A stretch of DNA of 64,000 nt, taken from Heliomarina sp018223035. Its GTDB lineage: Bacteria > Pseudomonadota > Alphaproteobacteria > Rhodobacterales > Rhodobacteraceae. The notes under the pieces were generated by a model. That model ran no database searches, was not told where the DNA came from, and was given only the letters and a program-made list of their open reading frames with translations. The stretch lies in contig JAAEZD010000016.1 of the NCBI GenBank assembly GCA_018223035.1, positions 1 through 64,000 on the forward strand. The letters run 5' to 3'. The translations under genes and the position numbers were made by a program. Shown piece by piece: positions 42,278 through 51,001 of the stretch (position 1 is the first letter of the stretch; the number at the start of each line of letters is the position of its first letter).

Positions 42278-42307
42278 CTGTTACGCCGCTTTTGAAGGTT
42301 TGGATCA
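42278..42307 (-). promoter_or_regulatory. RpoE-dependent promoter of rpoE-chrR (autoregulation)
   Basis: Minus-strand TGATCC (42307-42302), an 18-bp spacer, then TAACAG (42283-42278). This fits the RpoE promoter pattern described in Rhodobacter sphaeroides (TGATCC, 18-bp spacing, TAAnA-like -10) and stands directly ahead of rpoE, so the sigma factor should control its own gene. Confidence 0.8.
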
Positions 42308-42364
42308 CGGCGCAGAGATTTTTTTTCACCTTCGTGAAGAAGGGCAGCGTGGCTTGCAGGTGCC

Positions 42365-42394
42365 TGATCAACAAAAATTTCTTTCTTTTACATC
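42365..42394 (+). promoter_or_regulatory. Candidate RpoE promoter for the divergent flavoprotein operon
   Basis: Plus-strand TGATCA (42365-42370), an 18-bp AT-rich spacer, then TACATC (42389-42394). The -35 matches well and the -10 less so. The orthologous operon is RpoE-controlled in Rhodobacter sphaeroides. If used, transcription starts near 42401, consistent with the chosen gene start at 42452. Confidence 0.45.
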
Positions 42395-42451
42395 CAAATG
42401 CATCCGGGCGTCGTAAGCCTTATAACGCAGTGCTTTGGAGCAATACTGAAT

Positions 42452-43750
42452 ATGCCGTTTGAGACTGGTGCCGGTGCACCCAAGAGAGTAGCCATAATCG
42501 GTGCAGGAATTTCCGGGATGGGTGCCGCCTATGAGCTGGCCAATTCCCATGCGGTCACGCTTTTCGAGGCCGAGCCCCGTCTGGGCGGACATGCCAGAAC
42601 CATCATGGCCGGGCGCAATGGCGACCAGCCGGTCGATACCGGGTTCATCGTGTTCAACAAGGTCAACTATCCGCGCCTTGTTTCCTTGTTCGAAGAACTG
42701 GAAGTGCCGATCACCAAAAGCAACATGAGCTTTGGGGTGTCGATCAACGACGGGGCGCTGGAATATGCGCTGACCACGCTTGATACGCTTTACGCGCAGC
42801 GCCGCAATTTCCTGAAACCGGCTTTTCAGCGGATGGTGCGCGACATCGTCCGGTTCAACAGCACCGCGCTTGAAGTATCGGAGGATCGCAGCCTGAGCGC
42901 CGGCGACCTGCTCGACGTGCTCAAGACGGGTCCGTGGTTCCGTTCCTATTATCTCGAACCCTTCTCGGGTGCGATCTGGTCGACGCCCAAGGACAAGATC
43001 CTTGATTTTCCGGCCTGGGCGATGATGCGGTTTTTCGACAACCACAACCTGCTGAGCGCTTCGGGCCAGCACCAGTGGTACACGGTTCAGGGCGGCTCGG
43101 TCGCCTATGTGTCGCGGCTTGAAGCCGGGATGCGCCGAAGGGGAGTTGACCTGCGCCCGGGTACGCCGGTTCAATCCGTTCGCCGGCACCCGACCGGGGT
43201 GGAGGTCAAGGCTTGGGGCGGCGAGTGGGAGGTCTTTGACGAGGCGATCTTTGCGACCCATTCGGATGACAGTCTGCGCCTGCTTTCCGATCCGACCCAG
43301 AAGGAGGCCGAGATCCTTGGTGCGGTGGCCTATCAGCCGAACGAGATCACCCTGCACGCGGATGAAAGTGTCATGCCAAAACGGCGTAAGGTCTGGTCCA
43401 GCTGGAACTATAGCGAAAGCGCGCGCTGCCCGTCGGACAATATCGATCTGACCTACTGGATGAATTCGCTTCAGCCGATCCCGAAAGACGATCCGCATTT
43501 CGTGACTCTGAATACCCGGCGTCCGATCCGCGAAGACCTGATCTATGACAGCGTGACACTGCGCCACCCGGTCTATGATGCCGCCGCTCTGGAAGCTCAG
43601 GCAGCTCTTAAAAAGGTGAACGGCTCGAACAATACATGGTTCTGCGGGGCCTGGGTCAAGAACGGGTTCCACGAGGATGGATTGTCGAGCGCGATGGATG
43701 TGGTGGCAGGATTGACCAAGATCAACGCCATGCGCATTGCGGCGGAATAG
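42452..43750 (+). CDS. FAD-dependent oxidoreductase of the RpoE (singlet-oxygen) operon
   Basis: 432 residues. A dinucleotide-binding motif (VAIIGAGISGMGAAYELA) begins 11 residues from the start, followed by the amine-oxidase/desaturase-like FEAEPRLGGHARTI and a conserved GFIVFNKVNYPRL; the C-terminus keeps the FAD-binding WFCGAWVKNGFHEDGLSSAMDV. Homologues were once called cyclopropane fatty-acid synthase-associated or amine oxidase. The R. sphaeroides orthologue is RpoE-dependent and was linked genetically to furan fatty acid formation. Start at ATG 42452 follows GGAG; the ATG at 42398 lies upstream of the likely transcription start. Confidence 0.9.
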   Translation: MPFETGAGAPKRVAIIGAGISGMGAAYELANSHAVTLFEAEPRLGGHARTIMAGRNGDQPVDTGFIVFNKVNYPRLVSLFEELEVPITKSNMSFGVSINDGALEYALTTLDTLYAQRRNFLKPAFQRMVRDIVRFNSTALEVSEDRSLSAGDLLDVLKTGPWFRSYYLEPFSGAIWSTPKDKILDFPAWAMMRFFDNHNLLSASGQHQWYTVQGGSVAYVSRLEAGMRRRGVDLRPGTPVQSVRRHPTGVEVKAWGGEWEVFDEAIFATHSDDSLRLLSDPTQKEAEILGAVAYQPNEITLHADESVMPKRRKVWSSWNYSESARCPSDNIDLTYWMNSLQPIPKDDPHFVTLNTRRPIREDLIYDSVTLRHPVYDAAALEAQAALKKVNGSNNTWFCGAWVKNGFHEDGLSSAMDVVAGLTKINAMRIAAE

Positions 43751-43762
43751 GAGCGTTCCTGC

Positions 43763-44530
43763 TTGACTGGCATGGTCGAACATATCGAAGGCCACACCTG
43801 GCACGGCCGCAAGGGCGCGATTGAAAACGGATTCCGTTACGCGATCGACTACCTGTTGCTGGATGCCGAGGCCGAGGTTTCTGGGCCGGGCCTTTTTTCA
43901 CGTCAGGGGCGCAACCTGCTGACGCTGAAAGACAGCGATCATGGCGGTGCGCCCGGCGAAGGCACCGGCGCGAAATGGGTGCGGGAGGTTCTCGCGGAAT
44001 TTCAATTGCCACAGCCCGGGCGCATCCTGCTTTTGGCGCAGCCGCGCAGCCTTGGATATGTGTTCAACCCGGTGAGTTTCTGGTTGTGTCATAATGAAAA
44101 CGACGCCCTGAACATTGTCATCGCTGAGGTCACGAACACCTACGGCGACCGGCATTCCTATATCTGCCACAAGCCCGACATGTCGCCCATCGCGCATGGC
44201 GATACGCTTGAGGCGAGCAAGGCGATGCATGTCTCGCCCTTTCAGCCGGTCGAAGGCGGCTACAAGTTCCAGTTCGACATACGGCCCGAGCGGATCGGCA
44301 TCCGCATTGATTATGCCCGTGAAGGTGGCGACGGCGGGGTGATCGCGACGCTGACCGGGACGCGGCAACCGCTTGGAAACCTGTCGATCCTGCGCATGAT
44401 GCTGCGCCGCCCGCTGGGCGCTCGGAGGGTCATGGGGCTGATTCACTGGCAGGCGCTGAAACTCTGGCGGAAGGGCGCGCGTTTCCGCGACCGGCCGGAG
44501 GCGCCGGCGCGGGAGGCCTCGCGCGGATGA
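43763..44530 (+). CDS. DUF1365 protein
   Basis: 255 residues of the DUF1365 family, seen in VEHIEGHTWHGRKGAIENGFRYAIDYLLLDAE, RILLLAQPRSLGYVFNPVSFWLCHN and EVTNTYGDRHSYI, with KAMHVSPFQPVEGGYKF after that. GGAG lies 9 nt before TTG 43763; ATG 43772 is an alternative but is 19 nt from that site. The family usually sits next to the FAD oxidoreductase and a cyclopropane-synthase-like methylase, suggesting action on membrane lipids, but no activity is known. The stop overlaps the start of the MFS gene (ATGA). Confidence 0.9.
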   Translation: MTGMVEHIEGHTWHGRKGAIENGFRYAIDYLLLDAEAEVSGPGLFSRQGRNLLTLKDSDHGGAPGEGTGAKWVREVLAEFQLPQPGRILLLAQPRSLGYVFNPVSFWLCHNENDALNIVIAEVTNTYGDRHSYICHKPDMSPIAHGDTLEASKAMHVSPFQPVEGGYKFQFDIRPERIGIRIDYAREGGDGGVIATLTGTRQPLGNLSILRMMLRRPLGARRVMGLIHWQALKLWRKGARFRDRPEAPAREASRG

Positions 44531-45756
44531 CGCACACGGGGCATCGGCTCTGGGCCTATGCGATCTTTGCAGCCCTTCTCTCGGCAGCGGGTCTGCCAAT
44601 CTACATCCATGCGCCGAAATTCTACGTGGATGCCTATGGGGTCAGCCTGACGAGCCTTGGCGGAATTTTGTTTCTCCTGCGCATGCTCGACGTGGTGCAG
44701 GACCCGATGCTGGGGCAGCTGGCGGGGTGGCTGCGACGCTGGCGCGCGCTCTCGGTCGGGCTGGCCGTCGGGGTTCTGGCGTTGTCGATGTGGGGGCTCT
44801 TCGCCGTTGAGCCGCTGTTTGCGCCGTTGATCTGGTTCGCCGTCATGCTGGCGCTGGTGTTTTCGGCTTTCAGCTATCTCACCATCGTTTTCTATGCGCA
44901 GGGCGTGACCAAGGCCGGATCGCTCGGCACGCATGGACATTTGCAGACCGCGCGCTGGCGCGAGACCGGTGCCTTGCTTGGGGTCTGCGTTGCGGCGGTG
45001 GCGCCGGTGATGCTCGGCTACTGGATGGACGCACCCTTTACCGGTTTCGCTCTGGGCTTTGCCGTTTTGGCGCTGGTGGCGGCGCTGGCGATGCGTCCGG
45101 AATGGGCAAGCGGCGCGGTGAGCCTGCCGGTGGGCTTTGGACCGGTGATGCGGGATGGGCTGGCGCGGCGGTTGCTGGTGGTGGCCTTTCTGAATGCCGC
45201 ACCGGTGGCGGTCACCTCGACCCTGTTTCTGTTCTACGTCGAAAGCCGCCTGGGGTCGCCTGATGCGGCCGGGCCGCTTTTGGTCCTGTTCTTTCTTGCG
45301 GCGGCGGTTTCGGCGCCGGTCTGGGGACGATTGGCCGAGCGCCATGGGGAAAAGCGCGTCTTGCTGTCGGCGATGGCACTGGCGGTTGTGGCCTTTGCCT
45401 GCGTTCTGCCGCTGGGTACCGGGGACGTGTTGGGCTTTGGCGTCATCTGCGTCGTGACCGGATTTACACTTGGCGCGGATATGACGCTCTTGCCGGCACT
45501 GTTTGCGCGGCGCATGGCGCGGGTCGCGCCCTCGGCAAGCGAGGGGTTCGGGCTCTTGTCCTTCATGACTAAATTCACGCTGGCCTTTGCCGCCGTGTCG
45601 CTTTTGCCGGTGCTGGAGGACAGCGGCTTTCGTGCCGGTGAGGTAAATGGCGAAGAGGTGCTTTGGCTTTTGACTCTCGCCTATGCGGCTGTCCCCTGCG
45701 CTTTGAAACTGGTGGCGATGCTTCTGCTGTCGCGCCTTGATCTGAGCCGGGTGTGA
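44527..45756 (+). CDS. MFS/GPH-type transporter of the RpoE operon
   Basis: 409 residues with about eleven to twelve hydrophobic segments. Loops such as LLRMLDVVQDPMLGQLAGWLRRWR and the WGRLAERHGEKRVLL motif A-like turn point to the glycoside-pentoside-hexuronide/MFS group. Substrate unknown; by position it may move a lipid-derived compound or flip a lipid. It overlaps the DUF1365 gene by 4 nt and lies 70 bp before the SDR gene. An orthologue occupies the same slot in the R. sphaeroides RpoE operon. Confidence 0.88.
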   Translation: MTHTGHRLWAYAIFAALLSAAGLPIYIHAPKFYVDAYGVSLTSLGGILFLLRMLDVVQDPMLGQLAGWLRRWRALSVGLAVGVLALSMWGLFAVEPLFAPLIWFAVMLALVFSAFSYLTIVFYAQGVTKAGSLGTHGHLQTARWRETGALLGVCVAAVAPVMLGYWMDAPFTGFALGFAVLALVAALAMRPEWASGAVSLPVGFGPVMRDGLARRLLVVAFLNAAPVAVTSTLFLFYVESRLGSPDAAGPLLVLFFLAAAVSAPVWGRLAERHGEKRVLLSAMALAVVAFACVLPLGTGDVLGFGVICVVTGFTLGADMTLLPALFARRMARVAPSASEGFGLLSFMTKFTLAFAAVSLLPVLEDSGFRAGEVNGEEVLWLLTLAYAAVPCALKLVAMLLLSRLDLSRV

Positions 45757-45826
45757 AATACCTGAATGAAGGGCGCGGGCATTGCTGCTGCCGCGCCGGA
45801 ACCCGAGGCAAACCAAGGTAGGAACG

Positions 45827-46558
45827 ATGAAAGACTGGCAAGGCAAACGGTACTGGTTGATCGGGGCAAGCGAAGGTCTGGGGCGGGCGCTCGCGCATCA
45901 GCTGAGCCGCGTCGGGGTGTCACTGGTGCTGTCGGCACGTTCGGCTGACCGGCTCGAGGCGCTGGCCGAGGAATTGCCGGGGCGGGCCGAGATCCAGACC
46001 ATCGATGTGACCGACATGGACAGCGTCACCGCCGCGGTCGATGCCGTGGGCGAGGTCGACGGGGTGGTGTTCCTTGCCGGGGCGTATTGGCCGATGAAGG
46101 CAAAAGAATGGGACGTCGACAAGGGCGTGGCCATGGCAGACGTGAATTTCACCGGGCTGATGCGGGTGATGGGCGCGGTGGTGCCGGGCATGCTGGCGCG
46201 GGACGCGGGCCATATTGTCATCACCGGATCCCTGTCGGGCTATCGCGGTCTGCCCGGGTCAATCGGGTATTCGGCGTCCAAGGCCGGGGTAATGTCGCTG
46301 GCCGAATGCATGCATGCGGATCTGCGGCGCACCAATGTCGAGGTGCAGCTGGTCAACCCCGGTTTCATCAAGACCCGGCTGACCGACAAGAACGATTTCC
46401 ACATGCCGTCGCTGATGGAGCCGGAAGATGCGGCACGGGCCATGTTCGAGCATATGAATTCGGACGGGTTCAAGAAGGGTTTTCCCAAGGGGATATCCTC
46501 GGTCCTGCGGCTGGCGCAGTTCCTGCCGGACGGGATTTATTACCGGCTGTTTTCCTGA
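45827..46558 (+). CDS. Short-chain dehydrogenase/reductase of the RpoE operon
   Basis: 243 residues. Classical SDR features: cofactor loop GASEGLGRA (13-21), VVFLAGA in place of NNAG, the ITGSLSGY Ser region, and the active-site YSASKAGVMSLAE. It follows AGGAA at suitable spacing from ATG 45827; an in-frame upstream ATG at 45782 lacks support. It closes the four-gene operon and ends 150 bp before a convergent GST gene. Substrate unknown; by context a lipid or aldehyde produced in photo-oxidative stress. Confidence 0.92.
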   Translation: MKDWQGKRYWLIGASEGLGRALAHQLSRVGVSLVLSARSADRLEALAEELPGRAEIQTIDVTDMDSVTAAVDAVGEVDGVVFLAGAYWPMKAKEWDVDKGVAMADVNFTGLMRVMGAVVPGMLARDAGHIVITGSLSGYRGLPGSIGYSASKAGVMSLAECMHADLRRTNVEVQLVNPGFIKTRLTDKNDFHMPSLMEPEDAARAMFEHMNSDGFKKGFPKGISSVLRLAQFLPDGIYYRLFS

Positions 46559-46607
46559 ACGCCGCGCGCGTTTTCGACCCGGCGGTGACTTTGGGGAGGT
46601 TGGGGTG

Positions 46608-46642
46608 CCTCCGGCGGGAGTATTTTGGGCAAGAGGAAAAGG
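46608..46642 (+). repeat. Dispersed GTATTT...AGGAAAAGG repeat (copy between SDR and GST genes)
   Basis: CCTCCGGCGGGAGTATTTT followed by GGGCAAGAGGAAAAGG in the spacer between convergent genes. It resembles the copies at 19225 and 57387 in the CCGG-rich left arm, the GTATTT core and the purine-rich right end. The left CCTCCGG may fold back on the preceding GGGGAGG. Confidence 0.65.
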
Positions 46643-46710
46643 CGGCCTTAACAGGGCGCAGTTTGTTTTTCGCCGGGATTTGGGTGAGGGCGGTGCCGCG
46701 TCGCAGGATG

Positions 46711-47325
46711 TCAGAGCATGCCGAGCTGACGGGCGTGCTGGACGCTGTCGCGGGTTTCCATCATTGACATGAAACGCGTGAGGGCGGGGAATTGGTCGAG
46801 GTCGACGCCGTCCTTGGCGAACCAGGAGGCGGCGGTGAAAAGGTAGGGATCGGCGAGGCTGAACCTGTCGCCGAGGACGAAGGGTCCGGTCAGGTAGTGG
46901 GTCTCGATCAGGTCGGCGCAGGCGGTCATGTTTTCCTGCACCTTTTCGGCCATGTCCTTGAAAGAAGCGGGTTTGGTGGCCCAGCGGGGGCCACGCATCT
47001 TGTGGGCATGGGCCACGTGCACGGTCGAGGCGATGTAAAACATCAGCTCGCGCATGCGGGCGGCCTGAAAGGGATCGCCGGGGATCAGTTCGGCACGGGG
47101 GTGCAGCGCCGCGATATAGTCGAGGATGGCGCCAGTTTCGGTAAGGACTCCCCGGCTTGTGACCAGCGCAGGGACGCGGCCCTTGGGGTTGATGGCGCGG
47201 AAGGCGGGCTTGGTCTGGGCTGCATTCGGGAAATCCACCTCGACCGGTTGGAAATCGATGCCTGCGTCGAACAGGGCGATGGCGACGGCGATGGCGATGG
47301 TTCCCTTGGCGTAATGCAGCTGCAT
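46711..47325 (-). CDS. Glutathione S-transferase family protein
   Basis: 204 residues. The thioredoxin-like N-terminal domain (MQLHYAKGTIAIAVAIALFDAGIDFQPVEVDF ... NPKGRVPALVTSRGVLTETGAILDYIA) holds the cis-Pro GRVPAL and the TETGAI glutathione-binding turn; an all-helical C-terminal domain (GDRFSLADPYLF) follows. Reaction unknown. A strict Ser/Cys catalytic residue is not obvious; the position near Lys7-Thr9 is unusual, so activity should not be assumed. It is followed downstream by a dispersed repeat and is just 31 bp after the histidine phosphatase gene. Confidence 0.9.
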   Translation of the reverse strand: MQLHYAKGTIAIAVAIALFDAGIDFQPVEVDFPNAAQTKPAFRAINPKGRVPALVTSRGVLTETGAILDYIAALHPRAELIPGDPFQAARMRELMFYIASTVHVAHAHKMRGPRWATKPASFKDMAEKVQENMTACADLIETHYLTGPFVLGDRFSLADPYLFTAASWFAKDGVDLDQFPALTRFMSMMETRDSVQHARQLGML

Positions 47326-47356
47326 GGGCGTCCTTTGGTCGTTACATATGGGGTCG

Positions 47357-48010
47357 TTACATATGGGTCTGGGCGAAATGTCTCTTTGGGTGGTCGAGAT
47401 GGGGCACCGCGTTGAACAGCACCGGGCTGAGCTGGTCCCCGATTGGATGCAGACGATGCATCGACGTGTTCATGATCGCAAGGGCCATTCTTGCCATCGC
47501 CGGAATGTCGAGCCCCATCATCAGGCGCATGACCATCGCGATCAGCCCGCCGGAAGTGACCACCAGCGCAGGTCCGTCGCCCTTGCCGATCTCGTCGATC
47601 GCCGAGCGGACCCGGGTTTCAAAATCGGTGAAGGTTTCGGGCGGATCGGTGATTTCACCGTTCTGCCATGCGGTGAAGACGCGGGGCATGTGCTGGGCAA
47701 AACCTTCGCGTTCGGCTGGCGGGGCGATGCCGTGCTGTTCTTCAAGAAGGCGCGACAGGGTGAAATATTCCAGCTCGTTCAGGCGTGGATCCTGCGTGAT
47801 GTCATCGCCCAGCCCCATGGAGGCGGCGGTTTCGCGGTGTCGGACCAGGGATCCGCAATAGAGCCTTGGGTGGAACTGGTCGGAATCGCGCAGGTGTTCG
47901 CCGAGCCATGCGGCCTGCTGGTGTCCGAGCGGGCTGAGCCGATCATAGGAGATTTCGTCGCGGGCCTCTGTATTGGCCTGGCCGTGACGGACAAGGGTAA
48001 TGTGGGACAT
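47357..48010 (-). CDS. Histidine phosphatase (phosphoglycerate mutase) family protein
   Basis: 217 residues. The phosphohistidine motif LVRHGQANTEA (RHG) is at residues 8-10, GSLVRHRETA follows, and the second catalytic His lies in VVTSGGLIAMV, where the usual SHG is SGG, so the second histidine may be replaced or displaced. Family members dephosphorylate small molecules or act as mutases. The ATG at 48010 gives the expected length; a much longer open frame upstream runs antisense to the formate dehydrogenase gene and is not real. A 15-bp repeat straddles its 3' end. Confidence 0.85.
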   Translation of the reverse strand: MSHITLVRHGQANTEARDEISYDRLSPLGHQQAAWLGEHLRDSDQFHPRLYCGSLVRHRETAASMGLGDDITQDPRLNELEYFTLSRLLEEQHGIAPPAEREGFAQHMPRVFTAWQNGEITDPPETFTDFETRVRSAIDEIGKGDGPALVVTSGGLIAMVMRLMMGLDIPAMARMALAIMNTSMHRLHPIGDQLSPVLFNAVPHLDHPKRHFAQTHM

Positions 48011-48238
48011 GATATTGAGCCTGTATCTTACCGCTTTGTCATAGGCCCATGTTGACGGGGTGGAAAGACTTGGCCGTGTATTGGAATGCAGGTTTCGTCG
48101 GGTTTGTCGCGTTTGCACCAAGAAACCGGGGTTCCGATGGGAAACAGAGGACGCAAAACGAGAGACCAATGTCGGGATTGATCCTCTGTGCGGGGGCATT
48201 CCATGCTCTATACTCGGCAGAATACGGAGGATGCCATC

Positions 48239-51001
48239 ATGTCGGACAAGGTGCGGTTCACGCTGGACGGTCAGGAGATCGAGGCCGAGCGGGGTCTGAC
48301 GATCTGGGAAATCGCCAATGGGCGCGGCCTTGTGATTCCGCATCTCTGCCACAAGCCGGCGCCCGGCTATCGCCCCGACGGCAACTGCCGTGCCTGCATG
48401 GTCGAGATCGAGGGTGAGCGCACGCTTGCGGCGTCCTGCATCCGCGAACCTGCCGAGGGCATGGTAGTCACCACCGATTCCGCCCGTGCGGCGAGTGCGC
48501 GGAAGATGGTGGTTGAAATGCTGCTGGCCGACCAGCCCGAGCGCGAGGAGGCGCATGACCGTTCTGCGCATCTCTGGGACATGGCCGAGGCGAATGGCGT
48601 GTCCGAAAGCCGCTTTCCCAAGCTGGAGAAAGAGCGCATTCCGCTGCTGGATGACAGCCATGTGGCGATGCGGGTCAACCTTGATGCCTGCATTCAGTGC
48701 GGGCTTTGTGTGCGGGCCTGCCGCGAGGTTCAGGTCAATGACGTGATCGGCATGTCGGGCCGCGGGCATGATACCTTTCCGACCTTCGATATGGCCGACC
48801 CGATGGGCGCCTCGACCTGCGTGGCCTGCGGCGAATGCGTGCAGGCCTGCCCGACCGGTGCGCTGATGGAAGCCACTGTGCTGGACGCGAACCAGCAGGG
48901 CGACAGTGCCGATTACGACAGCGAGGTCGCCAGCGTCTGCCCGTTCTGCGGGGTCGGCTGCCAGGTCTCGCTCAAGGTCAAGGATGGCCGGGTCAAATAT
49001 GTCGACGGCATCGACGGGCCCGCGAATGAGGGGCGGCTTTGCGTCAAGGGGCGGTTCGGTTTCGACTATATCCACCATGACCACCGCCTGACCAAACCAT
49101 TGATCCGGCGCGAGGACGCGCCTCCCAAGGGGCTGAATGTCGATCCGGCGAACTGGCAGACCCATTTCCGTGAGGCAAGCTGGGACGAGGCGCTGGATTT
49201 CGCCGCTAATGGTCTGCGCGATCGTGGCCGCGAAGTGGCCGGGTTCGGCAGCGCCAAATGCACCAACGAGGAAGCCTACCTTTTCCAGAAGATCATCCGT
49301 CAGGGCTTTGGCCATAACAACGTCGACCATTGCACCCGGTTGTGTCATGCCTCTTCGGTCGCGGCGCTGATGGAGAACGTCGGCAGCGGGGCCGTGACGG
49401 CGACCTTCAATGAGATCGAGAATGCCGATGTGGCCATTGTGATCGGGGCCAACCCGATCGAGAACCACCCCGTAGCGGCAACCTATTTCAAGCAGTTCAC
49501 CAAGCGCGGCGGCAAGCTGATCGTGATGGACCCGCGCGGGCAAGCGCTCAAGCGGTTTGCCTCGCATATGCTGCAATTCCGGCCCGGCGCGGATGTGTCG
49601 ATGCTGAACGCGATCATGCATGTGATCGTCGAAGAGGGTCTTTATGATCGTCAGTATATCGAGGCCTATACCGAAAACTGGGAGGCTGAAAAGGACCATC
49701 TGAGCGGGTTCACCCCCGAAAAGATGAGCGAGATCTGCGGCATTGAGCCAGAGGTTCTGCGCGATGTGGCGCGGACTTTTGCGGGCGCGCGGGCCGGCAT
49801 GATTTTCTGGGGCATGGGGGTAAGCCAGCATATCCACGGTACCGACAATTCCCGCTGCCTGATTTCGCTTGCGCTGATGACCGGGCAGGTCGGGCGCCCG
49901 GGCACCGGGCTGCATCCGCTGCGTGGTCAGAACAACGTCCAGGGCGCCTCGGATGCGGGGATGATCCCGATGTTCATGCCCGATTACAAGGATGTGACGA
50001 ACGATGGCGTGCGCAGCGCCTTTACCGAGGTCTGGGGCTCGGGTGACTTTTCCAGTGAAATGGGCCTGACCGTAACCGAGATCATGGATGCGATCCATGA
50101 GGGTGACATCAAGGCGATGTATATTCTGGGCGAAAACCCGGCCATGTCCGATCCGGATGTGGACCATGCCCGCGCCGCGCTGGCCAAGCTTGATCACCTT
50201 GTGGTGCAGGATATCTTCATCACCGAAACCGCGAACTATGCGGACGTGATCCTGCCCGCCAGCGCTTTCGCCGAAAAGACCGGCACCGTCACAAATACCA
50301 ACCGGCAGGTGCAGATGGGCCGCGCCGCGGTCTCCCCGCCGGGCGAGGCGCGCGAGGACTGGTGGATCGAGGTCGAACTGGCGAAACGTCTGGGTCTGGG
50401 ATGGACCTATACCAGCCCCGCCGAGGTCTTTGCCGAGATGAAGCTGAACATGGAAAGTCTCGATAATATCACGTGGGAGCGGCTGGAGCGCGAAAACGCT
50501 GTGACCTACCCGTCGCTCTCGCCCGAGGATCCGGGGCAGGCGATCGTCTTTGGCGATGGCTTCCCGCGCGCAGGTCGCCGGGCAAAGTTTACCCCCGCCA
50601 ATGTGATCGCGCCGGATGAGGCGCCGGATGCGGAATACCCGATGATCCTGACGACGGGGCGGCAGCTCGAACACTGGCACACCGGGTCGATGACCCGCCG
50701 CGCCTCGGTTCTGGACGCGGTCGAACCCGAGGCGAACTGTTCCCTGCACCCGAAAACCCTGCGCCGTCTGGGCGTCGCGCCGGGTGGCATGCTGCGCCTG
50801 ACCACGCGGCGCGGCAGTATCGAGGTCATGGCCCGCGCCGACCGCGCGGTTTCCGAGGACATGGTGTTCCTGCCCTTCGCTTATGTCGAAGCAGCGGCCA
50901 ATATCCTGACCAACCCGGCCATCGACCCATACGGCAAGATTCCCGAGTTCAAATTCTCGGCGGTCAAGGTCGAACCGGCGGAGACGATGGCGGCGGAGTA
51001 A
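48239..51001 (+). CDS. fdhF: Formate dehydrogenase alpha subunit (molybdopterin, FdhF/FdsA type)
   Basis: 920 residues. N-terminal [2Fe-2S] ferredoxin-like domain (IPHLCHKPAPGYRPDGNCRACMVE), a His/Cys segment, two [4Fe-4S] sites (CIQCGLCVRAC, CVACGECVQACPTGAL), another cluster CPFCGVGCQ, then the molybdopterin domains. The metal-binding Cys is in DHCTRLCHASSVAAL, so this is a Cys, not selenocysteine, enzyme. GGAGG precedes ATG 48239. Formate would be oxidised to CO2 in the cytoplasm. No beta, gamma or FdhD gene is adjacent, so the electron acceptor is supplied from elsewhere. Possible link to formaldehyde oxidation via frmA at the window edge. Confidence 0.93.
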   Translation: MSDKVRFTLDGQEIEAERGLTIWEIANGRGLVIPHLCHKPAPGYRPDGNCRACMVEIEGERTLAASCIREPAEGMVVTTDSARAASARKMVVEMLLADQPEREEAHDRSAHLWDMAEANGVSESRFPKLEKERIPLLDDSHVAMRVNLDACIQCGLCVRACREVQVNDVIGMSGRGHDTFPTFDMADPMGASTCVACGECVQACPTGALMEATVLDANQQGDSADYDSEVASVCPFCGVGCQVSLKVKDGRVKYVDGIDGPANEGRLCVKGRFGFDYIHHDHRLTKPLIRREDAPPKGLNVDPANWQTHFREASWDEALDFAANGLRDRGREVAGFGSAKCTNEEAYLFQKIIRQGFGHNNVDHCTRLCHASSVAALMENVGSGAVTATFNEIENADVAIVIGANPIENHPVAATYFKQFTKRGGKLIVMDPRGQALKRFASHMLQFRPGADVSMLNAIMHVIVEEGLYDRQYIEAYTENWEAEKDHLSGFTPEKMSEICGIEPEVLRDVARTFAGARAGMIFWGMGVSQHIHGTDNSRCLISLALMTGQVGRPGTGLHPLRGQNNVQGASDAGMIPMFMPDYKDVTNDGVRSAFTEVWGSGDFSSEMGLTVTEIMDAIHEGDIKAMYILGENPAMSDPDVDHARAALAKLDHLVVQDIFITETANYADVILPASAFAEKTGTVTNTNRQVQMGRAAVSPPGEAREDWWIEVELAKRLGLGWTYTSPAEVFAEMKLNMESLDNITWERLERENAVTYPSLSPEDPGQAIVFGDGFPRAGRRAKFTPANVIAPDEAPDAEYPMILTTGRQLEHWHTGSMTRRASVLDAVEPEANCSLHPKTLRRLGVAPGGMLRLTTRRGSIEVMARADRAVSEDMVFLPFAYVEAAANILTNPAIDPYGKIPEFKFSAVKVEPAETMAAE

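Noticed and set aside
45766..45948. Small plus-strand ORF between the MFS and SDR genes
   Set aside because: It overlaps the SDR start in another frame, has no ribosome-binding site, and its sequence is alanine/glycine-rich shadow coding.
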